A stretch of DNA of 64,000 nucleotides from positions 1 to 64,000 of the forward strand of contig JABLUY010000123.1 in NCBI GenBank assembly GCA_013306675.1, given 5' to 3'. Source of the DNA: Thraustochytrium sp. TN22. Taxonomy: Eukaryota; Sar; Bigyra; Thraustochytrida; Thraustochytriidae. Made by a program: the position numbers and the translations under genes. Under the pieces are notes generated by a model. The model worked only from the letters and a program-made list of their open reading frames with translations. It was not told the origin of the DNA and searched no databases. Of this stretch, positions 27,001-36,805 are shown piece after piece (within the stretch, counting starts at the first letter, position 1; each line of letters starts with the position of its first letter).

Positions 27001-27673
27001 CGACTGCCGACCCGTCGATGCGGTTGTGTCGCCGCGGCCGCATGCGCAGCAGCTCTCGCTTCGAAAGGTTCGTGCTCTGCGTCACGCTCGGCACCATGAC
27101 GTCGGCCGACATGAGGTCCACCAGTTCTTGCGAGATGCTATTGAAGCTCAAGCCCGTGGCCACGCGCAGTGCGCTGCCCGGGCCTTCGAAGTCCTCCACG
27201 CCGCCCAGCCACCGGAACACAAACGTCAGGAACCCGTTGCTCGACTTGTCCTTGCGCAGGACGCCCACGAAGAACCGCACCATGTACTGCGAACTCAGCT
27301 TCTTCACGCGCTTCACCAGCTGCCGGTACTTGTGCCCGGACAGCGTCACCTCCAGCTCGCCGTCCTCCGACCTGCGCGCGATCTCCAGCCACGCCTCCTG
27401 CACCGGCCGCCCGCGGTGCAGGTCCAGGTCCACCTTGCTGCGCAGCTCGCGCACTCGCGCCGACGCCTCTTCCGACAGCGCCACGGCCTGGCCCACGCTG
27501 CCGCGGCGCGGCGCGTCCAGCCCCGCGCCGCTCCCATCGCCCGCGCCGTACCCGCCGCCGCCGCGCCCGCCGCTGCGCCGCGCGCCGCCGCCGCCGCCGC
27601 CGCCGCCATCGCTCCCGCGCCTCATCTCCAGGCTGCGCAGTCTGCTCTGCCGGTGCTGCGCGCGCGACGACAT
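24047..27673 (-). CDS. TKL/MAPKKK-type protein kinase with ubiquitin-like region
   Basis: 1,208 residues from the ATG at 27673. The C-terminal 290 residues form a complete protein kinase: VAVKVF with the ATP-binding Lys, HRDLKSDN, DFG, and GTAGWTAPEVL, the tyrosine-kinase-like/Raf-type MAPKKK style. About residues 515-640 (PLLIRINPRATLMALKERI to GEELYVRI) look like a PB1 or ubiquitin-like fold, common in upstream signalling kinases. About 378-461 (LYWIYARVEVD, FLLITYHDVTQRN) may be the C-terminal half of a PAS domain with a low-complexity insertion, which is tentative. About residues 700-735 hold a long Asp/Glu run. The N-terminal 230 residues are unrecognised and begin with a Gly/Arg-rich disordered part. 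The kinase has all catalytic residues. Its substrate cannot be told. Confidence 0.88.
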   Translation of the reverse strand: MSSRAQHRQSRLRSLEMRRGSDGGGGGGGGARRSGGRGGGGYGAGDGSGAGLDAPRRGSVGQAVALSEEASARVRELRSKVDLDLHRGRPVQEAWLEIARRSEDGELEVTLSGHKYRQLVKRVKKLSSQYMVRFFVGVLRKDKSSNGFLTFVFRWLGGVEDFEGPGSALRVATGLSFNSISQELVDLMSADVMVPSVTQSTNLSKRELLRMRPRRHNRIDGSAVGTLGRVDLELSPDFITRTKKLRETFLAIRENMRSERYTWVVLGYHAASSARRYVEEELGPRGGVLGTLGEGDEGDETGDEGGSVTRGVRGGSLAAGGGADSAESESEDDSESDTGETTFSADSYSEEHPTAEPVFVARGGGGLSAFGSGGILDKVDFRPGWLYWIYARVEVDAIEGTGRFRARSRSSTTDTAPGGGAGAGAGEAGDRLSSGPIVGGCKFLLITYHDVTQRNTLPSMSLRLMQQRSVIMDVLKHHVHMEASSPSDIAEESVVQRLLAHSNGSHIVLTVNIGTGSHGTLKRIVQGPREMPSAPLLIRINPRATLMALKERIAQAYKCEPDDVIIMRVARKGNRDVMSALIASSANARSVADMNEAFRQASTQVAVSALEGDEEALSDIGLVSGEELYVRIARHGSRRDSRRFVKDVGSIPLKERREEAMKGFIEMRREEQRRRMPLFTSLRHFNSDEYADEDDEDDEDADEVNISDEDDLRGLVEDDDDHDLGGSGAHARSTPAQARMAFLGSRSGRRSHHRPRKADEEGAETAPVPVPAGELSQDADDAEDEEPSVPVNPLPFNPLLAAMKGGVKQLRHVSAPRREAAIGGDERDRAHREEQSAKFLEQLSDESERIGALMVDDEDLILLNKKLGVGKTARVREGVLLCKIGEVDEGALGAGRRKTRAVATRESFARMRKQSTTATPEEADEIMRGASWDRSDERGLFDYVAINVAVKVFTAPRVTKSVYDAFREETRVLLGLHHPNIVQIVGVYIDRSSQPVDTERARLMICYELMPRGSLGQLRTSEEWLQLPFRAKLKMAVEVARGLDFLHGISVCHRDLKSDNLLVDEDFSIKIGDFGTAARVESDETLHEKLGTAGWTAPEVLESTSERGYNLSCDIFSFAIILWELLTERRNDFGGLPEDNYLALIHGGERLELPDPKESPDPFYRTLGPDYHDLVDQCWALDPAKRPTAKEALERLETLQSQAFADQS

Positions 27674-29245
27674 CGCGCCGCCGCCCTGCCCGCGCTCCGC
27701 CGCCGCCCTCGCGCGCGTCCGCTCGCCGCTCTGCCGCGCGCGCTCTCCCGCGCGCGCGCCGATCGAGCCCGGCCCGCGCCGCGCTCTCCCCCACTCGCCA
27801 ACTGGCGCTTCGCCCTCTTTCGGCCCTCGCAGAGCCCACTTGCGGCCCGACTTACTCCACTGGCAGTCAGTCCCTCTTGGCGCTCGAGGTCGTGGTCAAG
27901 TCAGCGCCGGCCGTCGCCGAGTTTAGCTCGGCCAGCCAGCTGCGGCCGCGCTTGCTCCAACTTGAACTTGCTTGCTTGCTGCCCGGCAGCAGCCAGCAGG
28001 AAATGGAGCTTGCGCCTGGCTGGCGCAGTGCCTCGCGTGCCGTGCTGCGCTGTGCACCGCGCGCGCGTGCGGGCCTCGTGCAGCGCAGCTGGCGCCCGAG
28101 CCGCGCGTGCTTTACGGCCTGGCAGCCAGCTGGGAAGCCTCGGCCAGCTGGATTTTGAATTGATCGTCCAAGTCCGAGTCCGAGTCCGCGCGTCCGAGCG
28201 CGAGTCCGCGGCTCTCCGTGCCTGCAGTGCCTGCGTGCCAAGCCTCGCGGCCCGCCGGCCGACCGACCTGCCCTGCCCCTGCCAGGGCCTGCCAGGCAGC
28301 TGCCGGGGCTGGGCGCGCGCCGCGCCCCGTGTCTGCCAGCAGGCTCCCTCCCTCAAGTTCCTGCACGGCACCGGCAGCGGCGGCTCCGTCCGCGCGGCGC
28401 TGGCGCGCCTGGCCGAGCGCGCGCGAGCCGCCACCGCGTTGCTCGCGGAGCCTTGCGAGCTTCCTGCCCGCCCGCCCGCCCGCCTGCCTCGCGAGCTCGC
28501 GCCGCGCTCGTTGCGAATTTGCTGCAGTGCCGCCTTCCCGCGGAGAGCGGCCTGGCGGAGGGCCTGAGAGCGCGCGAGAGAAATTCAAATCCACGACCCG
28601 GAGCGGAGGCCGCTCTGGTCAGGCTGGCTGCTGGCTCGATCGCCGGCGGGCTGCAGTGCCAGTGGCTGGCGGGCTGCCGTCGCCGCCGTGCGCAGCCCCG
28701 CTCGCATGCGGCAGGCCAGCCGGTGCCAGCTAGCTAGCTAGAGCGAGCTCGCCGCCCGGACGCGCGTCTTCAATTTGAGCGACCCAGGAAGAGAGGAAAA
28801 GCACAGCTCGTGACAGCTAGCTGTGCCAGTCTCACGACTCGGAGCGCGCAAGCTGGCGGCTTGGTCGACCACCGTCGCCGCGGCGCTCGCTCAGCTGGCG
28901 CTCGGTGCTCACGGCGCTCGCCGCCGCTCCTGAGGCAAGTTCTCGGCAAGGCGGCAGGCAATGCACGACGTGGGTCCTACGACGGCGCTCTCAGCCTGAC
29001 GCAGGCCAGCCTGAGCTCCGGCGCTGGAAAGGGCCCAGCTGCTGCCTCCTGCTGCGGCCACGGCTCAGAGGCTTCCTCCGGGCCAGTGCTGCTGCACAAG
29101 TCCTCGAGCTCCAGCTGGTCCAGCTGCCACTGCCAAGGTGGCCATTGGCATGGAGCCTCGCTGCAGCCAACCTGAGCCCGGGCCCGGGCCTACCTGACAG
29201 TGACGTGACAGTCGCCAACCGCCGCGCCGCTCGCGCGCGGGCAGC
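27674..29245. other. 1.57-kb divergent intergenic region
   Basis: Lies between the kinase and SET-protein starts, which point away from each other. Overlapping open frames on both strands are composition-driven and lack any domain. Notable sequence: cccg/cctg runs at 28470-28495, gctagctagctag near 28728-28741, and several gccagctgg-type E-box-like repeats. No gene is supported. Confidence 0.45.
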
Positions 29246-30544
29246 ATGGACGCGGGAGCGGCCGAGACGGCGGCGGTGACGCCGCCGCTTGCGCCGCCTC
29301 CGCAGCCACCTGCGCAACCGGCGCCACAGCCGGCCACGCCGCCAGCTCCGCAGCAGCAGCAGCAGCAGCAGCAGCCCGGCATCCTGGCCTCGGTCTTCAG
29401 CGCCGAGCAGACCACGACGAGCAAGAGCGCGAGCCAAGCGCAGATGGGGGACGGCAAGGTGCGCGTGGGCGCGTCAGGCATCCCGGGCGCCGGCCAGGGG
29501 CTCTTCGCCGCGGAAGACCTGGGCGCCGACGAGGTAGTGGCCGAGTATGCGGGACGCATCCTCTCGCTCGCGCAGGCCAAGGCACTCGTGGACCGCACCT
29601 ACCTCAAGGCCGTGACCCTGAACCGCCACATCGACGCAGGCGGGCCAGAGGGCTCAGTGGCCAAGTACATCAACGACCACCTGGACCGCTCGCGCCATAA
29701 CGTGCGCTTCTGCAAGACCGGCAATCAGATCTTCGTGCGCACCACGCGGCCCGTAGCCAAAGACGAGGAGCTCTTCATCGACTACGGCCGCGGCCACTGG
29801 CTCTTCGGCGGCAGCGCCGCCTTCCTCGGGCTCCAGGTCGTTTCCGACGACGCGCGCTTCCCGCAGCGCCGCGTGCTCAAGGCGTCGCGCCCGCTCGCGG
29901 CGCACGAGGTCATCTGCTGCCTCGACTCGCCAGCCATGGCCGACGCCGACCGCCTCGGCGAGGCCGTGGTCTTTGCCACCACCGCGCATAGCCCCGACGC
30001 CAACTGCCGCCTCAAGCCCAGCCCCTTTGTCAAAAACACCACCATGGTCACGTCCACGCGTGCCATCGCGCCGGGCGAGGCCATCGTCGTGCGTGCCGAG
30101 GACCGCCTTGCAGTGCGCGTCTCGTCCTGCCCGGGCGCCGGCATGGGCGCCTTCGCGCGCGACGCGCTCGAGCCTGGCGACTCCCTCGGCTTCTACGAGG
30201 GCGCCCGCGTCGAGGGTCGCACGGCCCGTGACCAGGCGCTAGCTGCCAAGAAGGCACCCAGCGCGCTCCCGTACCTGCTGCGTCTCGACCTAGACGCAAC
30301 CACGCCGCCGGGCGACGACACCGTCTTCGTCGACCCCACCGACGAACACGGCCGTCTCATTCCCTTTCGCACCCCACACGTCTGCTTCGTAGTGCGCCAC
30401 GCCGACGCGGCCGCCGCAAACTGCGCGCTGCGCCTCGCGGACGACGCTTCCTCCTCTGACGCGCTCCAGGTCGTTGTCACTGCGCACGTGCCGCGGGGTC
30501 ACGAGGTGTTTCTCGCGGCCCCCGCGCTCCCGCCTCTCCAATAG
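29246..30544 (+). CDS. Protein with three tandem SET-like modules
   Basis: 432 residues. After a 60-residue Pro/Gln-rich leader (poly-Q of nine), three modules follow. Module 1 (about 70-186) is a recognisable SET domain: VRVGASGIPGAGQGLFAAEDL, then EYAGRILS, YINDHLDRSRHNVRF (the NHxxxPN-like position reads NDHLDRS) and EELFIDYG. Module 2 (about 196-287) keeps the outline (VLKASRPLAAHEVICCLDS, HSPDANCRL, AIAPGEAIVV) but has lost the start and end motifs. Module 3 (about 290-429) again starts VRVSSCPGAGMGAFARDAL and ends VPRGHEVFLAA without the DY motif. SET proteins methylate lysines on histones or other proteins. Only module 1 keeps enough motifs for activity, and its NH motif is altered. 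Modules 2 and 3 may be structural. The start is the first ATG after GC-rich leader sequence. Confidence 0.75.
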   Translation: MDAGAAETAAVTPPLAPPPQPPAQPAPQPATPPAPQQQQQQQQPGILASVFSAEQTTTSKSASQAQMGDGKVRVGASGIPGAGQGLFAAEDLGADEVVAEYAGRILSLAQAKALVDRTYLKAVTLNRHIDAGGPEGSVAKYINDHLDRSRHNVRFCKTGNQIFVRTTRPVAKDEELFIDYGRGHWLFGGSAAFLGLQVVSDDARFPQRRVLKASRPLAAHEVICCLDSPAMADADRLGEAVVFATTAHSPDANCRLKPSPFVKNTTMVTSTRAIAPGEAIVVRAEDRLAVRVSSCPGAGMGAFARDALEPGDSLGFYEGARVEGRTARDQALAAKKAPSALPYLLRLDLDATTPPGDDTVFVDPTDEHGRLIPFRTPHVCFVVRHADAAAANCALRLADDASSSDALQVVVTAHVPRGHEVFLAAPALPPLQ

Positions 30545-30836
30545 AATGGCCGACGAAAATGTGTCGCCTCGGTCCGTCGCAAGAGGGACTCGCGAGCGAG
30601 CTTGGAGCTCGCCTCGCTCCTCAGGCTGGACTGAAAACAAAATCTGTGACATGATTTTTCCTGTTTTGCGCGCGAGGCTCTTTACTGCTCGTGCGAGACG
30701 CCGAGTGCTCCGCTCCGCACGTTCTGGCCTGGTTGGCCTGCCTTATCCTGCGGCGCAGGCAAACCTCGACCACCGTGTACAGGCTTCACTCGCTCTCTCG
30801 CTCTCTCGCTTGCTCGTTCGTTCTCGCTCGCTTTTG

Positions 30837-31511
30837 CTAAAAGAGCCCCTTGGCCTTCTTCAAGGTGTCGCGCTTCCACTTGGGCTGAGCGCTAAAGTCG
30901 CTGCGCGACATGCCAAAGGTCTTGCGGAACTCGTCCTCCGTCAGGTACTCATCGAGGCGCCGCGGGTCCGCGTTCGGGACCTGCTTATTCAGCACCTGGT
31001 CCAGGGTGTACGACGGCGTCGGCGCCGGCCCTGACGGCGAGCTTGCGCTGCTCAGCGCCGCGCTGGCCGCGCTCGTGGCCATGCCCCGCGCCTCTGGCGA
31101 CTGCGCCGCCTTCATCATCAAGTTCCGGCCCTCGGATGATTGCGCCGCTTTCATCATCATGGCGCGGCCCTCCGGGGACTGCGCGGCGGCGGCCGCGCCG
31201 CCGGGCGAGGTGGCGGCCTGCATCATCAGCTTGCGGCCCTCGGGCGACCGCGCCGCGTCCATGGCCAAGGCGCGCGCCTCCGGCGACTGCGCTGCGTTTG
31301 ACATGAACGCACGACCGGATGCCGATGACGCGGCAGCATGCGCCGCGGACCCAAGCCCAGGAGCCGCAGGCCGCGCCGACGGCCGCCGCTCCGGAATTTG
31401 CGGTCGCGCCGGCACAGCCCCGCTCGTCGACTGAGGAGCCTGTTGTCGCATGGATAGCCTGCTCGCGAGCTCATTCGCCATTGCTGAGGCACCATCTGGC
31501 TGCTGATGATA

Positions 31512-31542
<31 letters not shown>

Positions 31543-32890
31543 GAGCTGCCCCAGCCAGTCGCAGCAGACGATTCATCGTCGCTCCCGCCAAAGGCCGACT
31601 CATACGATGACGTGGATGCCGCAGCGGCCCGCCGCGGCGCAGGTACTGGCGCTGGCGCAGGCGCAGGTGCGGGCGCAGGCGGCGGCGGCGGCGGCGGCGG
31701 CGCCGAGACCTCCGGCTCGGGCCGCTCCCACTGTGTCAGGTTCTTCTTCTCGTTCCAGTAATACACCTCGCCCTGCTCCGTCTTGACCTCCTGCCACCCG
31801 TCTGGCAGACCCCCGGTTGTGCCGCTGGTGCTGCTGCTTTCCCCGGGCGCAGTGTACGGCGTAGCGTATGGAACCGAATTGCTGTCGACGCCAAAGTTGC
31901 TGCCGTAGCCGCTGCCGTAGCCACCCGTTTTAGCTGCCGAGGCCGTCTCGTAGGACGCCGCCGGGTAGGCGTCCATGGTGGGGCCCAGCGACGCGGAGTC
32001 GTCCTCGTAATACGCCTCGTTGTGCGGCACGCTCAGGTCATCGTAGCCGGCGTCCACAAACTCCTGCTGCAGCGACCCGGTACGGCTGTCGCGGTACTCA
32101 AAGTCCGGCGTCTTGGAGTGCGTCACGACGCGCAGCGTGTTGTACAGCAGGCGCAGGTCCTCATTCTCTGGCGGCGCCACGGCGCCCGTCAGAATCGCCG
32201 TGGGCGAGCACTTTTGCCCATAGAACTTGGCGTTGTCCGAGTCGCGCGCCACCAGGATCGCGCCCTGCAGCGTCAGCCCGGCGAAGACGCCGCGGCTGTG
32301 ACTGTAGCTGTAGCATGCGGCGATGCCGCCGTCGCCCGCATTCACGGCCGCGTCCGCATCGCGACCCACAGGCCCAGCCGCCACCGAGATGTTGCCGCCG
32401 AACTTGATTTGGCCTCTCCCGGAGAACGCCTTGACCGCCATGTGCGTGTTCAGGATGATGACCGAGTCCGTCAGCGTGCCGCCCACCTGGAGGCCCCAGC
32501 CCATGCCGCCGACGCCCAGCGACGACGGCCCCGACCAGCTGCCGTCCTCCAGCTTGGCGATCACGATGCCGCTTCCCAGCGTACCCGAGAACACGAAGCC
32601 GGCCTTGATCTGCGTCACGAAAGCGATGCCCTTGGCCTGCTGCAGCACCTTGAGCGGGATGCCTTGGTCCGCCTTGAGGAACTGCGGGTTCACCAGCCTG
32701 TGCGTGCATTGGTCAGTCACCCTGCCAGCATGCGCGCGCGAGCGCCAGCCAGCTCGCCTGCGCGCAAACCCGTCTGCCGGCATGCGCGCGAGACCGCCCG
32801 CGCGGCCACGTACTTGAGCATCACCTTGTACGCCTTGTGGATCTGGCCCTTCATCGTCAGCCGCTCCTTGAGCTTGCCCTTGGGCGCCAT
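30837..32890 (-). CDS. SYLF (Ysc84-like) - WW - villin headpiece protein, two exons
   Basis: Spliced: exon 1 is 32814-32890, the intron is 32698-32813 (116 nt, GTACGT to CACAG, phase 2), and exon 2 is 30837-32697, giving 645 residues. Splicing restores the SYLF N-terminus (AYKVMLK joined to LVNPQFLKAD). The SYLF domain (about 1-218; GIAFVTQIKAGFVFSGTLGSG, SYSHSRGVFAGLTLQG) binds phosphoinositide membranes and, in yeast Ysc84 and human SH3YL1, acts with cortical actin. A WW domain (about 321-349, LPDGWQEVKT to TQWERP) binds Pro-rich ligands. A Pro/Ala linker and a poly-Gln run follow, then at about 491-572 a ladder of SPEGRxMMxAAQ-type repeats. The C-terminus (about 588-645, LTEDEFRKTFGM to LKKAKGLF) is a villin headpiece, an F-actin-binding module, complete with its conserved KKxKGLF ending. 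The protein probably links membrane phosphoinositides to actin, as inferred from its domains. Confidence 0.9.
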
Positions 32891-33122
32891 GGTGCTCGGC
32901 TGCGCGGGCTGCGCGGGCTGCGCGGGCTGCGCCGCCGCTTCCCCGCGCGCCTCCGGCCCCGTGCCGCCTCCGCCGCGCGACCTGCGCCGGCCCGAGGACT
33001 GCGCGCGAAAGCCTGCGAAGATACGGTTCTGCAGGAGCTCGTCACTGATCAGGCCCGCCTCACGAGTCACGACGACGCAAAGCTCGAACTCCAGCCAGCA
33101 CCCGCGCCGCCCAGGCCATGGG

Positions 33123-34061
33123 ATGCGGCTCGTGATCGAGCCGTCGCGGGAGCAGGCCGGCGCCCTGGCGGCGGCCTACGTCGTGGAGCGCGTCACCAAG
33201 TGGTGCGAGGGCGCCAAGGAGGGCGAGGTCTTCGCGCTCTGCGCGTCGGGCCACGGCGAGGAGGCCGCGTTGCTGCTGGACGCCCTCGTGGACGCGCACC
33301 GACGCGGCGACTTCTCCTTCCGCCAGGTCGCGCTCTTCGTCGCGGACGAGCTCGTCGGCCTTGACCTTGCGCACCCGGCCTCGCAGCACGCCCTCTTCTG
33401 GCGCAGGCTCTTCCAGCACGCCGACATCCTGCGCGAGAACGTGCACGTGCTCGACGGCGCCTTGCCCACGCCCGCAGCGCGCGCGAGCGCCTGCGCCGCG
33501 TACGAGGCCGCCATCGCCCAGGCCGGCGGCCTGCAGCTCGTCCTCCTCGAGACCGACCCGGCCGCAGGACTGGCACGCAACGTCCCGGGCGCCTCGCTCT
33601 GTGGCCGCACCGCCGAGCGCGTACTCGACCTCGCCACGCGCCACCACCTGGCCCAGGCCCACTTCGCCGGCGATATCGCCGCCGTCCCGGGCACTGCGCT
33701 CACCGTCGGCCTGCAGACCATCCTGAACGCCCGCGAGGTTGTCCTGCTCTCCTCCGGGCTCGACAAGGCCCTTGCGCTCGAGCACTGCATAGAGCACCCC
33801 ATCAGCCACATGTGGCCCGCCTCTGTTCTGCAGCGCCACCCATGCGTCCTCCATATTTGCGACGAGGACGCCACCATGGAGCTCCGCGTACGCACCGTGC
33901 GCTACTTCAAGGGGCTCGCTCGCACAGCGCACCTTGAAAGTCTCGACGCGCCAGCGCATCTTACCAAGGAGCCGTCGCAGCATCGTCTACGGCGTGAGCA
34001 AAGTGAACAAGCGATCAGCGAACAAGCGACCGGCCAAGCGAGTGCCAGCGACCACTTCTGA
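33123..34061 (+). CDS. NagB-fold protein (glucosamine-6-phosphate deaminase-like) lacking catalytic residues
   Basis: 312 residues from the ATG at 33123, starting MRLVIEPS as in NagB. Similarity to glucosamine-6-phosphate deaminase/isomerase runs through the length: FRQVALFVADELVGLDLAHPAS, ALTVGLQTILNAREVVLL, HMWPASVLQRHPCVLHICDE and TMELRVRTVRYFKGL. However, the NagB active-site loop GxxGHIAFNE aligns without gaps to ETDPAAGLARNV here, so the Asp, His and Glu are Ala147, Gly149 and Val154. The phosphate-loop TGGTP is replaced by ASGHG. The ring-opening base Asp (Asp75) and the Lys of the DKAL segment remain. It is therefore probably a pseudoenzyme or a member with changed chemistry. The last 40 residues (Gln/Ser/Glu-rich) are extra. 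It sits head to head with the SYLF gene, 232 bases apart. Confidence 0.82.
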   Translation: MRLVIEPSREQAGALAAAYVVERVTKWCEGAKEGEVFALCASGHGEEAALLLDALVDAHRRGDFSFRQVALFVADELVGLDLAHPASQHALFWRRLFQHADILRENVHVLDGALPTPAARASACAAYEAAIAQAGGLQLVLLETDPAAGLARNVPGASLCGRTAERVLDLATRHHLAQAHFAGDIAAVPGTALTVGLQTILNAREVVLLSSGLDKALALEHCIEHPISHMWPASVLQRHPCVLHICDEDATMELRVRTVRYFKGLARTAHLESLDAPAHLTKEPSQHRLRREQSEQAISEQATGQASASDHF

Positions 34062-34101
34062 CTCCCAGACAGCGCGAGAACGAAGCTTGCACAGACCTTG
34101 C

Positions 34102-34243
34102 AGAGTCCCTGCCGGGGGATGACGCCCATGAGCTGTGTGCGTCTTGAAATGGAGTCGGGTACACGTGCGAGCACGAAAACAGACAGACTTTGTCGTCACT
34201 TATAAGAGTCCCTGCCGAGGGATGACGCCCGTGAGCTGTGTGC
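34102..34243. repeat. 39-bp direct repeat, two copies
   Basis: Copies at 34102-34140 and 34205-34243 begin agagtccctgccg and end gagctgtgtgc, differing at two positions, separated by 64 bases. They lie between the NagB-like stop and the kinase stop, two convergent genes, so they may sit in overlapping 3' ends. No known RNA family was recognised. Confidence 0.85.
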
Positions 34244-34333
34244 AAGGGTTGAGAATCTATTTCATGGTGCCTGTTGTTACCACGTTACAATACAAAAGAT
34301 GTACACACGAAAAAAGCAGCGCCCAGTCTACGT

Positions 34334-36774
34334 CTACATGGTCACGCAGCGGCTCTCGGGCGGCGACGCTGGCGTGATGGGCGAGTCCGGCGCGTCCGCA
34401 GCGTGCGCCACGGCGGAAGTGAGGTCACCGACGGTGAGTCCGGGTGGCCCATTGTTGGCACCGGACGGCTCATCGTCGGCAACGACTGGCCCATCGTCGG
34501 CAACGACTGACCGGTCCTCGGCACCCACTGGCCCGTCGTCGGCGCCGTAGTCATCTGGCGCCAGCCCGTCGTCAGGCGCAGTAAGTCTCTCGTTGGCGCC
34601 ATGACGTTCGCCTGCACCATCGCCAGGTACCACCACCGAGGAAGTGGGCAGAGTGTCGGCCGATGCGCGGCGGCCCTGGCTACTGCCGCGGCGGCCCGGC
34701 TCGGCCTCGGTGCTCCAACGACGACCGCGCTGCACCACCGGGTGGCGAAGCACCCGGGGTGGAGGGCGCGGCTGCGCGCAGAGCCACGGGTGCTGGCGCG
34801 CCTGCTCCGGCGTGAGCCGCAGGGCAGGGTCCGCCACAAGCACGCGCGCGAGAAAGTCCCGCGCGGACTCGGACACGTCCAAGGTTGACACATCAACCTC
34901 GCAGCGGCGGTTGGCCAAGAGCGTGGCGCCCGTATCGCCGCGCTGAAAGGGCTCACGGCCGCACAGGAGCGTCCACACGAGGACCCCGACGGAGAACATG
35001 TCGACGTTTGCCGGGTACTGGTCGCCCTGGCGGCACGCCAGAACCTCGGGCGCCACATAGCCTGGGGTGCCGCAGCGGCCAGTCAGCTTGCCGTCGCGGT
35101 CCACAAAGGTGGCCATTCCAAAGTCGATGAGGCGCAGACCGGCGCGCAGCTCGAAGGGACTCAGGTACTTGAAGCGCTCACCGCGGCCGCGCACAAGAGC
35201 GACGTTGGACAGCTTGAGGTCGCGGTGCGCGACGCGGTAGTGCTGCAGGTACTGGAGGATGCGCACGAGCGCGATGGCGACGTCAGCGGCGCGCGGCTCC
35301 GCGAAGCGGCGGCCGGGCGAGGTGCGCAGCAGCTCGTGCAGGTTGCGGCGATCCATGAGCTCCATCTCAATCACAAAGAGTGCCTGCGTCTCGAAGACGC
35401 GCAAAATGGGCACGCAGCCGAGGTCGCGACCCGTTGCGACCATGCGGTCCGTGAGGTAGGTCTGGGTACTAATCTCGCGCGCCAGCGCGCGCGCGCGCTC
35501 CTTGCCCATGGCGATGAGCTCAAAATAGTCACTCTTGTTGACCACCTTGACCGCACTGCGGCGACCGTCGCTCGACCGCGTGCACTCGTGCACCTCGGCG
35601 TAGCGGCCCACGCCGAGGCGTTCGTCGACGTTGATCGAGTAAAGGTCCGCGATACGCAGCGAGGCGTTGGCAGCAATCTGTGCGCGCCATTGCTGCACGT
35701 CCTGGCCCGCCAGCGGCCGCAGCTCGACCACCACGACCTCGGCCGCGGCAGACCGCGCAAAATGGTCCTCGGGGGCCAGGTCCCCCGTCGAGCTGAACGA
35801 CGCCAGGCCCGGCTGGAACCGCCGCGGCCCGCGCCCCTGCGGGCCAAGGCCCGGGCTGCGGCTCAGGCTGCGGCTCGGCCTCCCACCGAGGTCATTAGCG
35901 CCGCCGCCACCGCCGCCGCCACCGCTGCTGCTGCTGCTACTGTTTGGGTCGTCCCCTCGCGCGCCGGCGGCCATGGCGGCCATGGCAGCGCGCGCGTGCT
36001 GCGACGCGCTCGCTGACTCGTCCACGCTACCTGCCACGGCGTGTTGGCGCCGCAGGTTCGCCACGCCGGCCGCCATGGTCTCCGGGGACCGCGCGCACAG
36101 GGAGGAGGGCGCCGCGGTCTTGGTGGCCGCCTTGATCTCGAACGAGAGCAGCAGCGAGCCGGCCGTGGTGACGCTCGTCATGACCTCGGCCAGCGCCACG
36201 TACGCCAAGGGCGCCGGGTCCTTGCGCGAGTCGTACTCGAAGAGGAAGTTTTCCGTCAGCACGAAGAAGCGCTTGTGCCAGGCGGATGACCCGTGGCCCG
36301 CCGCAAGCCGCGCACGGAAGTGGCCTTTGAGCACGTGCGGCGACGCCTCAAAGAGCCGCCGCACGGCGCGCTGGTGCACGGCGTCGCCCACCAAGAGCGA
36401 CGCGGGCCCGATCCACCGCGCGTCCGAGCCGCGGCTCAGGTCCGGCATGCGCCGTAGCGCGCGCCACGGCTCGGGCCGCTCCGCAAACTCGTACGAGAAC
36501 AGCGAGCCGCCGCTCACGCTGGGGCCCGCCGCGCGGAGCATCATCGGCCGCGACGCCTTGCGCGGCAGCGCCTGGCTCGGGGACGCCGGCGGCCGCTGCG
36601 TACCGCGGGCCCCGCCCGGCACGGGCGCCGGCACAGCCAGGGCTAGCGACGCCGTCTCGCCGGCGCTCAGCGAGGAGTCTGACGCCGACGAGCTCAGTTC
36701 GCTCTCGCCACCCGCGCCAGCGGCCGTGGTGCCTTGACCGCCTCGGCCGCGGCTTCCAGCCTCGACGTCGTCAC

Positions 36775-36805
<31 letters not shown>

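Noticed and set aside
26867-28567. 566-codon plus-strand ORF over the kinase N-terminus and intergenic region
   Set aside because: No domain, begins inside the antisense of the kinase, and composition is typical of shadows.
34102-34243. C/D box snoRNA pair
   Set aside because: The gatgacg element only approximates a C box and no convincing D box or terminal stem was found.
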